A stretch of DNA of 64,000 nt from Mycolicibacterium confluentis (GCF_010729895.1 NZ_AP022612.1:5270001-5334000); one strand, 5' to 3'; numbered from the stretch's first letter, positions 17,222 through 26,803 are shown. Program-made: numbers and translations. The notes: generated from the sequence alone by a model not told the origin.

Positions 17222-17263
17222 ATGTCCGGCACAGCGCAGACCCCCGGTGATCGCCGTGGCTGA
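17222..17263 (+). other. possible 13-codon leader peptide overlapping the next start
   Basis: ATG 17222 has GAGGAG four bases upstream and encodes MSGTAQTPGDRRG. Its TGA at 17261 lies just past the two candidate GTG starts of the flavoprotein gene. This layout would allow coupled re-initiation. It could instead mark a sequence frameshift in the true N-terminus. Confidence 0.35.
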
Positions 17264-18800
17264 CTTCGATGCGGTCGTCGACGTCGTTGTCGCCGGGTCA
17301 GGTGGTGGCATCGCGGGCGCCTACACCGCGGCCCGAGAGGGGCTTTCGGTGCTGCTGGTGGAGGCCACCGATCAGTTCGGCGGCACCACCGCGTACTCCG
17401 GCGGGGGCGGAATGTGGTTCCCGTGCAACCCGGTACTGCAACGCGCGGGAAGCGACGACACCCTGGAGGCGGCCCTCACGTACTTCCACGCCGTCGTCGG
17501 CGACCGCACTCCTCGCGACCTGCAGGACACCTACGTTCTGGGTGGCGCGCCGTTCATCGACTATCTGGAGAAGGACTCGGCCTTCGAGTTCATGGTGCTG
17601 CCCTGGCCGGACTACTACGGCAGCGCGCCGGGCGCCCGCAACGACGGCTACCGGCACACCATCCCGGTGCCCCTCCCCGACTCCGCACTCGGCCGATACC
17701 GCGGCCTGGTGCGGGGGCCACTGGACACCGAGCGACTCGGCGCGCCCGCCCCCGATCTCCTGTCGGGCGGCCGCGCCCTGGTGGGACGATTCCTGGCCGC
17801 GCTCGACAAACTCCCCCACGCCGACTGCCGGCGCAACGCCCCGCTCACCGAACTGATCGTCGAGGACGGTGCTGTGGTCGGCGCGGTGATCGAACAGGAC
17901 GGGAGCCCTGTGCGGGTACAGGCCCGGCGCGGCGTCCTGCTGGCTTCCGGGGGCTTCGAGCAGAACGCCGCGATGCGGGCCCAGTACCGGGTCCCCGGCA
18001 GTGCCGAGGACACCATGGGCGCGCCGCAGAACACCGGGATGGCACACCAGGCCGCCATGGCGGTCGGCGCTGACACCGATCTGATGGACCAGGCGTGGTG
18101 GTCCCCGGGTATGACCCACCCCGACGGCCGCTCGGCGTTCGCGCTGTGGTTCACCGGCGGCATCTTCGTCAACCAGGACGGTCGCCGCTTCGTCAACGAG
18201 TCGGCCCCCTACGACCGCATCGGCCGCGAGGTGATCCGACAGATCGAGGCCGGTCAGACGACGCTGCCGTTCTGGATGGTCTACGACAACCGGGCCGGTG
18301 ACATTCCTCCCGTCGGTGCCACGAACGTGTCGATGGTCGACGCCGCGCAGTACCGCGAGGCTGGCCTGTGGCACACCGCCGACACCCTCGGTGAACTCGC
18401 CGAGGCCATTGGGGTTCCGGCGGCGAACCTGGAAGCGACGATCCAACGGTTCAACACGCTGGCCGCCGACGGTGTCGACACTGACCTGGGCCGCGGCGAC
18501 GAACCCTACGATCGGGTCTTCACCGATGGTGCTTCACCGCTGGTCCCCATCGACACCCCGCCGTATCACGCTGCGGCTTTCGGCCTTTCGGACCTCGGCA
18601 CCAAGGGTGGTCTGCGCACCGACACCCATGCCCGGGTGCTCAACCGCGACGGCTCCCCCATCCCGGGGTTGTACGCGGCCGGCAACACCATGGCTGCGGT
18701 CAGCGGCACCACCTATCCCGGCGGCGGAAATCCGATCGGCGCCTCAATGTTGTTCAGCCACTTGGCCGCACTCGACATGGCGGCCGGAAACACCCCGTGA
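17247..18800 (+). CDS. KstD-type FAD-dependent 3-ketosteroid dehydrogenase
   Basis: About 517 residues with VVAGSGGGIAGAYTA and FGGTTAYSGGGGMWFP for FAD binding. Equivalents of the KstD active site are seen in PDYYGSAPGA, RFVNESAPYDRIG and TTYPGGGNPIG. It is clearly a paralogue of the 14389 enzyme but diverged, so it may act on another steroid or ring position. Start choice is uncertain: GTG 17247 or GTG 17256 places the FAD motif about 10 residues in, while a longer frame opens at ATG 17109. The thioesterase gene overlaps its end by four bases. Confidence 0.85.
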   Translation: MIAVADFDAVVDVVVAGSGGGIAGAYTAAREGLSVLLVEATDQFGGTTAYSGGGGMWFPCNPVLQRAGSDDTLEAALTYFHAVVGDRTPRDLQDTYVLGGAPFIDYLEKDSAFEFMVLPWPDYYGSAPGARNDGYRHTIPVPLPDSALGRYRGLVRGPLDTERLGAPAPDLLSGGRALVGRFLAALDKLPHADCRRNAPLTELIVEDGAVVGAVIEQDGSPVRVQARRGVLLASGGFEQNAAMRAQYRVPGSAEDTMGAPQNTGMAHQAAMAVGADTDLMDQAWWSPGMTHPDGRSAFALWFTGGIFVNQDGRRFVNESAPYDRIGREVIRQIEAGQTTLPFWMVYDNRAGDIPPVGATNVSMVDAAQYREAGLWHTADTLGELAEAIGVPAANLEATIQRFNTLAADGVDTDLGRGDEPYDRVFTDGASPLVPIDTPPYHAAAFGLSDLGTKGGLRTDTHARVLNRDGSPIPGLYAAGNTMAAVSGTTYPGGGNPIGASMLFSHLAALDMAAGNTP

Positions 18801-19408
18801 GCAGTCCACTCACCCCGGACGAGGTACAGCGCACCGAAGACACCTTCGGTCCGCTGACGCAGTCACTGCGCACGCTCATCGACGCCACGATTCGCAGCCA
18901 GGCCGACGACGCCGACGTGCGACGCGCCCATGCGCTGATCGAAGAGGCCACTGCGCTGCTCAGCACTCGCCTGGATCCCGAGCCCTTCGGCGTCCGCACG
19001 ACGACCGACGGTCGGACGCTCACCTGGGGCAATGTGCTCATCGGGATGCGAAACGCGATCGCCCCGCCGCTGCGGGTGCAACGCGACGAGAATGGCGACG
19101 CCGCTGCGGAACTCACTCTCGGTGCCCCCTATGAGGGACCGCCGGGGCTCGTCCATGGCGGAGTGTGCGCGCTGCTGCTCGACCACGTGCTCAGCGCCAC
19201 CGCACACCGACCCGGCGCACCGGCGTTCACAGGCACCCTCACGGTGCGCTATGTGGCGCCGACCCCGCTGGGCCGACTTCGGGTCGAGGCCTGGACCGAC
19301 CGCCATGACGGTGGGAAAACCCATGCGAAGGGCCATATCCTGGACGCTGCCGGCGCAGTGACCGTGCAGGCCGACGGGGTCTTCATCCGGCCGAAGGTGA
19401 AACCGTGA
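18797..19408 (+). CDS. hotdog-fold thioesterase (PaaI/YbgC type)
   Basis: A 203-residue protein whose residues about 100-200 form a hotdog domain with the motif PPGLVHGGVCALLLDH, followed by TGTLTVRYVAPTPLG. These are features of PaaI-like acyl-CoA thioesterases, which cleave CoA esters in the cytosol. The first 90 residues form a helical extension seen in actinobacterial members. The GTG start overlaps the flavoprotein stop (GTGA), so it is coupled. It may release CoA from blocked intermediates of the pathway. Confidence 0.85.
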   Translation: MSSPLTPDEVQRTEDTFGPLTQSLRTLIDATIRSQADDADVRRAHALIEEATALLSTRLDPEPFGVRTTTDGRTLTWGNVLIGMRNAIAPPLRVQRDENGDAAAELTLGAPYEGPPGLVHGGVCALLLDHVLSATAHRPGAPAFTGTLTVRYVAPTPLGRLRVEAWTDRHDGGKTHAKGHILDAAGAVTVQADGVFIRPKVKP

Positions 19409-19426
19409 CGGGTGCGGCCGGGGGTG

Positions 19427-19822
19427 CTATGCGTCCCCGCGTCTCCATCGTGGGGCGCCGTTCTGCGACTGGCAGATGAGGAACAGGCCGTCCGGCGCCT
19501 GCGCCACCCATCTTTCGTAGCCCGCGCACTCCGAATCGAATTCCTTGACTCCGGCCATCGACGGCGAGCGGAAATACCGCGGTTCATAGCGACGCGGTGA
19601 CCCGCAGAACACCAGTCTGCCCGGCAGGATCGACGGACCCGCGACCGCAGTCCCGAACACGAAATACCCTGTGTCAGAGCACGGTGCACCCAGGACCACA
19701 CCGGGCGTGATGCCCGGTGTGCACGTCGGACCGTCACAGTTCACCGGGTCAGCGTTCGCGGGCGCTGCCATGACCACGGCGGCCGACAACGACACCGCCG
19801 CCGCAACCACATTCACTCGCAC
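19427..19822 (-). CDS. small secreted protein, unknown function
   Basis: The frame encodes a signal peptide (RVNVVAAAVSLSAAVVMAAP then ANA as the cleavage site) and a mature part of about 107 residues starting DPVNCDGPTC. Five or six Cys suggest disulphides outside the cytosol. It has no recognised domain. The start is uncertain: GTG 19822 gives a typical short signal peptide, and GTG 19846 adds eight residues. It is convergent with the thioesterase gene and divergent from another small exported protein. Confidence 0.7.
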   Translation of the reverse strand: MRVNVVAAAVSLSAAVVMAAPANADPVNCDGPTCTPGITPGVVLGAPCSDTGYFVFGTAVAGPSILPGRLVFCGSPRRYEPRYFRSPSMAGVKEFDSECAGYERWVAQAPDGLFLICQSQNGAPRWRRGDA

Positions 19823-19966
19823 AACGAGGCACTCTGGCAGGCGCACGGTCCATCCAGAGGCCAACGGCCCACTCAGCGGACACGCACAGCCGCCGCCGAG
19901 CCCCTCCGGTGGTTGACTTCGATCACCGCTGTGTCCGTGCCACCAGGCGAGTTCGAGGAGCAGGCA

Positions 19967-20479
19967 ATGCCGCGTGTGACCGCAATCGTGACCGCCGCCG
20001 CCGTCGTGACCCTCGGCGGTGTCTCCACCAGCGCCGTCGCGACGGCGGACAATCCGGCGTGGGGCCTCAACGGCACCTACACCGCCACCTCCAACGGCGA
20101 GTGGGCACGGAAGAACGAGGTCTTCTACGACCAGGCCAGCCTGCGCAGCACGTGGACGGTCACGAGCACCTGCAGCTACCCGGGCGAGTGCACCGGCACC
20201 GTCGTCAGCGACTGGGGTTGGACTGCGCCGATCTACCAGAAGAGCGGCACCTGGTGGGTCAAGCACACCGTCGAGAACTGGGTTCCCTGCCCGGACGGCA
20301 GCACCGCCCCCGGTCTGCAGACCTTCCGCTTCAAACCGATGACCCCCGAGGGCGCGTACGTCGATCCGACCTCGACGACGCTGGTCGGCGAGGACATCAC
20401 CACCGGCCCCAGCGGGGCCTGCGGGGTGAGCAAGCCGGTGTACATCAACATGCCGTTCAAGCTCGTCAAGGTCGGCTGA
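19967..20479 (+). CDS. small secreted mycobacterial protein, unknown function
   Basis: A 170-residue product with a signal peptide (MPRVTAIVTAAAVVTLGGVS, cleavage after AVATA) and a mature Trp/Tyr-rich beta domain containing WTVTSTCSYPGECTGTV and CPDGS. Four Cys in the mature part probably pair. The start has an excellent ribosome site, GAGGAG six bases upstream. It ends 10 bases before the convergent end of mceF. Similar small exported proteins are common in mycobacteria without known function. Confidence 0.8.
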   Translation: MPRVTAIVTAAAVVTLGGVSTSAVATADNPAWGLNGTYTATSNGEWARKNEVFYDQASLRSTWTVTSTCSYPGECTGTVVSDWGWTAPIYQKSGTWWVKHTVENWVPCPDGSTAPGLQTFRFKPMTPEGAYVDPTSTTLVGEDITTGPSGACGVSKPVYINMPFKLVKVG

Positions 20480-20489
20480 GACCTCCTCC

Positions 20490-22019
20490 TCACTGAGGCA
20501 GCATGTCCTGGAAACTCTGCGGAGCGGGCTGCACCAGGTCGGACTGCCGATACACGTTGCCGTCGGGCGTCGCATACTGCCCGGTCCCCGGGTTGTAGGT
20601 CGCGAACGCCACCGGGGGCCCGGCCGCGTCCGAGGGCTGCGTGGCCGAGGCGGGCGCAGCGGGGTCTGCGGACGGAGGAGGCGGCACGGAGCCTTCGACG
20701 CCGGCCGGCGGCATCGGAGTGCCCTCGGCTGGGCCGAAGATGTTCTCCTCGAACGTGATCCGGTCATCCGGCGGAACACCCTGCGCGATCAGGCTGGGGT
20801 CGATCGGGTACGGGCCCAGCGCGTGCTGCCGCATCGCAAGCGGCTCGAAAGGCTTGTCACTCTCACAGATTTCGACCGTCGGTGCACGCTTGCCCGGCTG
20901 CGCCATGCACGGGAAGTTTCGCGCGCCACGAACTCCCATGGGCGAGTCCTGGGGCAGCTTGCAGTACAGCCCCTCCGGAGTGTCCACGTCAGTGAGGTCA
21001 GCGGGCGGCCGCCACGACGACGGCGGCAGGAACCCCACCGTGCAGGCCGGCGGGTCACCGAGTGTCAGGCTGAACTCCGACAGTGCCATGCCGGTCGGGT
21101 TGTTCAGTGAGGACCCGTACGACTGGGTCGCCGCAAGGTACGGCGGCAACAGCACCAACAGCTGTTCGATCGACGAGTGGTAGGTGACTCCGATCTGGCC
21201 CACTGTGGTCAGATTCGCCAGCAGCACCGGCAGCGTCGGCTTGACCTGGTTGAGCAGGCGCGACGCCTCATCCGCAGCGCCGGAACCGGTGCGCAGAATC
21301 GTCCGGACCTCCGGATCCCGCGTCGCGACCTGTCCGGTGATCCCCGCCATGCTGCGCGCCCAGGTTCGGATCGACTCCACGCTCTGCGCCTGCCCGTCGA
21401 GCAGCGGACGACTGTCGTCGATCAGGGTGCGAGCGTTGTCGGCCGCGCCGTTGAGATCGGCGGCAAGTCGGCTCGACGAGTCGAACAGCGAGCCCAGGTC
21501 GTCACCCGTTCCATTGAGCGCCTTGAACGATTCGTCGAGCAGGTCTGTGAGCTTGCTGGTGGGGATGCTGTCGACCAGTGAACTCATCTGGTCAAGCATC
21601 GGCCCGACGGGTTCCGGCAGCGAGGCGTTCTCTGCGGTGATCACCGAACCGTCCTGCAGGTGGGGTCCACCGTCGGCGCGGGGAACCAGGTCGACGTACT
21701 GCTCGCCGACCGCTGACACACTGCGCACATTCGCCTGCAGGTCCGCGGGGATCTTCGGTGACTTCTGCAGTGACATGGTGACCACGGCGCCCCCGCGGGT
21801 GGGACGGATGTCGGTGACCTTGCCCACCTCCACGCCCCGGTAGGTGACGTTCGAGAAGCGGTACAGGCCCCCGGTGTTCGGCACCTCCATTTTGACCGTG
21901 ATCCGTCCGATCCCCAGGAGCACCGGGGCCTGCATGTAGACGAAGACCATCGCGCCGACGCCGATCACCGATGCGATCGAGAAGATGATCAGCTGGTTGC
22001 GGACGAAGCGAGTCAACAT
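20490..22019 (-). CDS. mceF: Mce family protein MceF
   Basis: The last gene of the mce operon. The 509-residue product has an N-terminal membrane anchor (residues about 9-30), an MlaD/Mce domain (about 38-120, with YRGVEVGKVTDI) and a long helical region to about 330. It ends in a proline/alanine-rich tail. Mce A-F proteins assemble into a hexameric channel that carries lipids across the periplasm to the YrbE permease. Its ATG overlaps the mceE stop by one base. The proline-rich tail from about residue 440 is typical of MceF and MceD. Confidence 0.93.
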   Translation of the reverse strand: MLTRFVRNQLIIFSIASVIGVGAMVFVYMQAPVLLGIGRITVKMEVPNTGGLYRFSNVTYRGVEVGKVTDIRPTRGGAVVTMSLQKSPKIPADLQANVRSVSAVGEQYVDLVPRADGGPHLQDGSVITAENASLPEPVGPMLDQMSSLVDSIPTSKLTDLLDESFKALNGTGDDLGSLFDSSSRLAADLNGAADNARTLIDDSRPLLDGQAQSVESIRTWARSMAGITGQVATRDPEVRTILRTGSGAADEASRLLNQVKPTLPVLLANLTTVGQIGVTYHSSIEQLLVLLPPYLAATQSYGSSLNNPTGMALSEFSLTLGDPPACTVGFLPPSSWRPPADLTDVDTPEGLYCKLPQDSPMGVRGARNFPCMAQPGKRAPTVEICESDKPFEPLAMRQHALGPYPIDPSLIAQGVPPDDRITFEENIFGPAEGTPMPPAGVEGSVPPPPSADPAAPASATQPSDAAGPPVAFATYNPGTGQYATPDGNVYRQSDLVQPAPQSFQDMLPQ

Positions 22020-23221
22020 CAGTTGCCTCCTTCGGTGGGCGCCTCGACGCCGCCTGCCGGTGTCGCGGAATCACTCGGTGGGTCGAAGGGGATGGTGGCG
22101 ACCTCCGTGGGCAGTGGGGTCAGCGGGGCCTGGAGCGGGTCCCGGGTGTAGGTGGAGTACCAGGGGTCACCCGGCGCCGGCACCATGGAGGCGCCTGGTT
22201 CGCCCCACCGGGTGCCGAGCAGGATTCCGCTCTTGAGTCGCGGAATCGTGAAGTCGAAGACGATGAACTGGTTCATATAGTCACCGCGGATGCCGCGATC
22301 GATGAAGTCCTGGGTGTAGGGATAGGTCGGCAGGTACGACAGTGCCGTGACCAGATCCGGCCCGACGTCGGCCAGCGCTTTGACAGTGGGCTCGAGGTTC
22401 TTGAGGTTTCCGACGATGTCTGCGTGCGAGTCGTTGATCAGTTGCGTCGCGGTGTCACTGAACCCGCCCAACTTCTCGAGCGCGGTGGTGATCCGCGGCC
22501 GTTGCGCATTGAGCACCTCCAGGGCCTGCGGGATGCGGTCCAGCGCCGACGTGAGCACCGGTCGCTGATCGGCGAAGGTCTCGGCGAGCCGATTCAGCGA
22601 CGAGATGGAGGCGATGATGTTGTCGTGCTGGTTGTCCAGCAGGCCGACCACGTTGTTCATCCGGGTGAGCAGGTCACGGACCTGAACCTGGCGCCCGTCG
22701 AGCGCCGCGTTGAAGTTGTGGATGATGTCGCCGATGTGGGTGAGTCCACCGCCGTTGACCACCACCGAGAGCGACGACAGGGTCTGCTCGGTGGACGGGT
22801 ACGTCGACGTCTTGGTCAGCGGGATGGTGGACCCCGCGGGCAGTTGGCCTGTCGGCTCCTGGCCCACCGGCGGGTCGAGTGCGAGATGCATCGACCCCAG
22901 CAGGCTGGTCTGACCCACTGTCGCGACGGCGTTCGCCGGCACCACCGCGTCAGGTTGCACCGACACTTCGACGGCGGCCCGCCAGTTGTCGACGGCCATC
23001 GTGCGGACGGCTCCGACCACCACGTCGCCCACCATGACGGGCGAATTGGATTCCAGCGTGCCCACATTGGCGATCTCGACGTGGTAGGTGATGGCGTCGG
23101 CTCCGGTTCCCACCGTGCCGGGCAACGGCAACGAGTTGAGCCCGTCGAACGCGCAGCCTGACGTCACCAGGGTTGTGCAGCACGCGACCGCCGCCAGTCG
23201 GCGCGCCGCCAAACGAGTCAT
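22019..23221 (-). CDS. mceE: Mce family lipoprotein MceE (LprK/LprN type)
   Basis: A 400-residue Mce subunit with a lipoprotein signal peptide: an Arg-rich N-terminus, a hydrophobic stretch and the lipobox VTSGC near residue 22, so it is likely anchored by a lipidated Cys. The Mce domain follows at about 40-125. The MceE position in mce operons is normally the lipoprotein. The stop of mceD overlaps here; ATG 23221 is used, and a GTG three bases earlier is equally possible. Confidence 0.93.
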   Translation of the reverse strand: MTRLAARRLAAVACCTTLVTSGCAFDGLNSLPLPGTVGTGADAITYHVEIANVGTLESNSPVMVGDVVVGAVRTMAVDNWRAAVEVSVQPDAVVPANAVATVGQTSLLGSMHLALDPPVGQEPTGQLPAGSTIPLTKTSTYPSTEQTLSSLSVVVNGGGLTHIGDIIHNFNAALDGRQVQVRDLLTRMNNVVGLLDNQHDNIIASISSLNRLAETFADQRPVLTSALDRIPQALEVLNAQRPRITTALEKLGGFSDTATQLINDSHADIVGNLKNLEPTVKALADVGPDLVTALSYLPTYPYTQDFIDRGIRGDYMNQFIVFDFTIPRLKSGILLGTRWGEPGASMVPAPGDPWYSTYTRDPLQAPLTPLPTEVATIPFDPPSDSATPAGGVEAPTEGGN

Positions 23222-24693
23222 CACGGGGTGCCTCCCGTAGGTGTCGTCGCCGCACCGGCTTCGGCCGGCAGCAGCATCTCAGTGAGCGTCGAGGCCGCTG
23301 GAGCCGCAGGCGGCGGTGCCGGGACCCCAGGCGGGATGGGCGCACCCGGATACAGCGCGGGGTGCGGATCGGCGGGCAGACCGTTGGGGGCGTACGCGCC
23401 GGGCGGGTGCGGCGGATCCGTCCACCCCGGTGGGGGTGGCACGTCCCCGGCCCCGGTGTAGGCCGAGACCGCGGGCGGGATCTCGGCGGGAGCCGGACCG
23501 GTGCCGCCACCGCCGGGAGCCAACCGGGGATCGGAGTAGATCACGTTCTTCGGCGCGGGACCGAGATAGGCGTTGAACGGGAAGGGCAGGTGGTTGAAGT
23601 TCATCAGTCTCAGTGCGGGCCCGAGGTATTCGGCGCAGGCCTTGCCCGAGGCCTCGGCGGTGACGTTCTCGACCGCCGCGATCGCCGAACAGATGGTGGC
23701 GACGGGGTTGGCGAAGTTGTTCATCGCGAACGATCCGCGTGGGCCGCCGGTGTCGGGGTTGTAGATGTTGTAGCCGTTGACCAGGGCGTTGGGCGCAGCG
23801 TGCAGCACGTTCTTGACCACCATGCTGTTGTCGGACAGCACCTGGGTGACATTGGCCAACCGCTCGATCTGCTCGGCCGTCTGATCACGCGAACCCTCGA
23901 TGAACCGCTGCACCTTTCCCAGAGCCGACGACAGTTCGGTGATGGCCGAGTCCAGGTCGGAACGGCTGCCGTCGACGACGCTCGTGACGTCGGCGAGCCG
24001 ATCCTGGAACTGCACGATCTGCGTGTTGCTGTCGCGCAGTGCCGACACGAACACCTGCAGGTTCTTGATGACGTCGACGATGTTGCCGCTGCCCTCGCCG
24101 AGGATCCGGCCGACATCCGACAACTGGGTGATGGTCTCCCGCAGCCTGTCACCGTTGCCCGCCATCGCGTCGGCCGTGCTGTCGATGAAGCGACCGAGCG
24201 AGGTCTCCGAAACCCCGCTGGACGGGCCCAGTTCCGCGGCCAGGCGGGTGAGCTGCTCTTTGATCTCATCCCATTCGACGGGGATGGCGGTGCGCTCCAA
24301 CCCGATCTCGCCGCCGTCGGGCATGGTTTCGCCGCTGGCCTCCGGGCCCGACCCGTATGCGGGCGTGAGTTGGACGTACCGGGCCGACACCAGGTTGGGC
24401 GCCACGATGATGGCCTTGGCATCGGCGGGCACGGGCACGTCGCGGTCGATCTTGAGAGTGACTCGAGTGCTCGTCGGCAGCGGTTCGATGGACTCGATCG
24501 TGCCGACCCGCACGCCGACCACGCGCACTTCGTCGCCGGGATAGATCGCAGTCGCCGACGTGAAGTGGGCGGTGAGGGTCTTGGGGCTCAGGAACTGTTG
24601 GTAGGCAAGGAACCCGGCGCCCACGAGCACCAGGCCAGCCAGGGTGACGGCCAGAATCCTCTTGGCGTGTGGCCCCACGCGTCGGCTCATCAT
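23221..24693 (-). CDS. mceD: Mce family protein MceD
   Basis: The 490-residue product has an N-terminal anchor (LAVTLAGLVLVGAGFLAY), an Mce domain with YPGDEVRVVGVRVGTIESI (about residues 45-120), helices to about 350 and a proline-rich tail (about 395-470) with many PPP/PPG runs. It is a channel subunit of the Mce lipid importer. It overlaps mceC and mceE by a few bases. Two ATG codons lie in tandem at its start (24693 and 24690). Confidence 0.93.
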   Translation of the reverse strand: MMSRRVGPHAKRILAVTLAGLVLVGAGFLAYQQFLSPKTLTAHFTSATAIYPGDEVRVVGVRVGTIESIEPLPTSTRVTLKIDRDVPVPADAKAIIVAPNLVSARYVQLTPAYGSGPEASGETMPDGGEIGLERTAIPVEWDEIKEQLTRLAAELGPSSGVSETSLGRFIDSTADAMAGNGDRLRETITQLSDVGRILGEGSGNIVDVIKNLQVFVSALRDSNTQIVQFQDRLADVTSVVDGSRSDLDSAITELSSALGKVQRFIEGSRDQTAEQIERLANVTQVLSDNSMVVKNVLHAAPNALVNGYNIYNPDTGGPRGSFAMNNFANPVATICSAIAAVENVTAEASGKACAEYLGPALRLMNFNHLPFPFNAYLGPAPKNVIYSDPRLAPGGGGTGPAPAEIPPAVSAYTGAGDVPPPPGWTDPPHPPGAYAPNGLPADPHPALYPGAPIPPGVPAPPPAAPAASTLTEMLLPAEAGAATTPTGGTP

Positions 24694-25772
24694 GGGTGTC
24701 CTCCCGGAATTCCGTTGTAGGGGAACGGGAATTCGGCGCGAGGCCCGGCATTGTCCGGTGGCTGCCCAGCGTTCACGCCGCGGCGGAAGCCCAGCGCGTA
24801 GTCGAGGAAGGGCTGGATCGCCGGACCGGGAAGCAGGTTCGAGGCGAATCCGTAGTAGTAGAAGCCGTTGTTGACCGCTTCGCCCTGCGTCAATTGATAT
24901 TTGGCGAGCCCGCGAAGGGACTTCTCCAGGTTGTCACGGTTGCGCTCGAGCATCTCCGAGACTCGGTTCAGCTGCTCAAGCGCCGGGGCGAGTTCCTTCT
25001 CGTTGTCGTCGATCAGCCCGGACAGCTCCCGCGTCACGGCCGTGGTGTTCGCGAGCAGGTTGACGATCGCATACCGACGGTCCTGCAGCACTCCGAGCAG
25101 ATCATCGGCGTTGAGGATCAGGCGGTTCACCTGTTCGCTTCGCTCCGAAAGGATTCCGGTGACGTCGGCCGCAGTCGACAGCAGGCTGCTCAACGACTCG
25201 TTGCGCTTGTTCAGCGACTTCGACAGCCGGCTCATACCGTCGAAGGTGGGGGCGAGTTGCGGGGCGAGGCGTTCGATGGTCTCCGACAGGGTGTCCAGCG
25301 AGAGGTTGATGGCCGCGGTGTCGGTCTGTGCGGTGTTGGAGGTGAACTCGCCGATGGCATCGGTCAGCGAGTACGGCGAGGAGGTGCGGGTCAGCGGGAT
25401 GAGACCGAGGGCGCCGATGCTGCCGTTGCCGCGCGGTTCGACGACCAGGACCCGCTCGCCGAGCAGCGTGCCGATGCTGATCTGTGCTGTGGTGTCCCGG
25501 CCGAGTCGCACCCTGCTGTTGACCGCGAAGGTCACCAGCGCCTTGCCCTGATCGAGTTCGACGTCGGACACCGTGCCCACGGTCACGCCGGACACCTTCA
25601 CGTTGTTGCCGGCGGTCAGCCCGCCGGCCTCGGCGAACTGCGCCTGGTACCTGACCGAGGTCGCCATCGACATCAACTGCTGAGGCCGCAGGCCGACGGC
25701 GATGATCAGCACGATCAGCACCAAACCGATGAATCCGGTGCGAACGAGCGAGGACTGGCGATATTTCAGCAT
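24690..25772 (-). CDS. mceC: Mce family protein MceC
   Basis: A 360-residue Mce subunit. MLKYRQSSLVRTGFIGLVLI gives the cytosolic tip and membrane anchor, followed by the Mce domain (about residues 40-120, containing VKVSGVTVGTVSDV) and a long helical part. ATG 25772 overlaps the mceB stop as TGATG; an upstream in-frame start would add five residues inside mceB. It is one of six subunits of the lipid-transport channel. Confidence 0.93.
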   Translation of the reverse strand: MLKYRQSSLVRTGFIGLVLIVLIIAVGLRPQQLMSMATSVRYQAQFAEAGGLTAGNNVKVSGVTVGTVSDVELDQGKALVTFAVNSRVRLGRDTTAQISIGTLLGERVLVVEPRGNGSIGALGLIPLTRTSSPYSLTDAIGEFTSNTAQTDTAAINLSLDTLSETIERLAPQLAPTFDGMSRLSKSLNKRNESLSSLLSTAADVTGILSERSEQVNRLILNADDLLGVLQDRRYAIVNLLANTTAVTRELSGLIDDNEKELAPALEQLNRVSEMLERNRDNLEKSLRGLAKYQLTQGEAVNNGFYYYGFASNLLPGPAIQPFLDYALGFRRGVNAGQPPDNAGPRAEFPFPYNGIPGGHP

Positions 25773-26803
25773 CAGGGCTCCCCACACCGGCCGGTGTTCT
25801 GGATGACCCAGGGGAAGTGCGCCGTGCGCCCCTGCAGGTCTGTGACCCGAAGGGAGACACCGCAGATGTAGAGGTTCAGCCAGCTCCCATAGGACCCGAG
25901 CCGTACCAGCTTGCGATAGTTCTGCGGGGTCTTCTGCATCAGGAGGTCCAGCCGGGCCAGGTCGGTCTCGTTGGACAGCAGCGGAGCCAATCGGGTCAGC
26001 TGGTCGACGGTGCCCGACAGCGGCGGCCGCGCATCCGTCAGCAGACTCGCCATTGACGCGGTGCCGTTGTCCAGCGCGGTGATCGCCTCGCCGATCGGAT
26101 CGCGTTCCTCGGCCAGGCCGCTGACCAGGCGCTCGAGCCCGTCCACCGCGCCGGAGAACTTCTGCCCGTCCTTGGCGAGGACGGACAGGGTGTCGTTGAG
26201 GTTGTCGATCAGGCTCTCCACGGTCTGCCCGTTGTCGGCCAGCGCATTGGTGAACGACGACGTCCGCGCGAACAACGATTCGAGATCCCCACCCTGGCCC
26301 TGCAGGATCTGGATCAGCGAGTTGGTCAACGAGTTGACGTCGTCGGGGTTGAGACCCTGGATGACGGGTTTGAGGCCGCCGAGAAGCAGATCGAGGTTGA
26401 GTGCCGGCTCGGTGTGGTCGATCCCGATGAGAGACCCCGGCGGGCGGACCCTGACTGAGCCGGGCTCGTCGATGAGTTCGAGATAGCGATCACCGACGAG
26501 GTTCAGGTAGCGCACCGCGACCGTCGTCCCCTCGGTGAGCCGAACCTTGTCGTCGGCGTCGAAGGCCACCAGGACGGTGTTGTCGGGTTGCAGTTCCACG
26601 TCGCGCACCGTGCCGACACGAATGCCGGCCACCCGCACTGAGTCGCCCGATTTGAGGCTGGACGCGTCCCGGAACAGCGCGGAGTAGCCGTGGGTGGATC
26701 CCGAGCGGTACTGGCTGAAGATTGCGAACAGGCCTGCCGTCAGCACCACCATCGTCAGCGCGAAGGCGCCGAACTTGGCTGCTGTCGTGCCCAGCCCGTT
26801 CAC
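25772..26803 (-). CDS. mceB: Mce family protein MceB
   Basis: The 343-residue product has a hydrophobic N-terminus (residues 9-28), the Mce domain with VRVAGIRVGTVRDVEL (about 55-120), then helical repeats and a C-terminus with two Cys (ICGV and GRCGEP), a common MceB feature. The GTG start overlaps the mceA stop (GTGA). It is a subunit of the periplasmic lipid channel. Confidence 0.93.
   Translation of the reverse strand: MNGLGTTAAKFGAFALTMVVLTAGLFAIFSQYRSGSTHGYSALFRDASSLKSGDSVRVAGIRVGTVRDVELQPDNTVLVAFDADDKVRLTEGTTVAVRYLNLVGDRYLELIDEPGSVRVRPPGSLIGIDHTEPALNLDLLLGGLKPVIQGLNPDDVNSLTNSLIQILQGQGGDLESLFARTSSFTNALADNGQTVESLIDNLNDTLSVLAKDGQKFSGAVDGLERLVSGLAEERDPIGEAITALDNGTASMASLLTDARPPLSGTVDQLTRLAPLLSNETDLARLDLLMQKTPQNYRKLVRLGSYGSWLNLYICGVSLRVTDLQGRTAHFPWVIQNTGRCGEP

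Noticed and set aside
23221..23600. Proline/glycine repeats in the mceD 3' end as a DNA repeat
   Set aside because: It is low-complexity coding sequence of the known proline-rich tail, not an exact tandem repeat.
23173..25871. Two overlapping long plus-strand frames opposite mceC and mceD
   Set aside because: They mirror mce genes and lack any recognisable motif.
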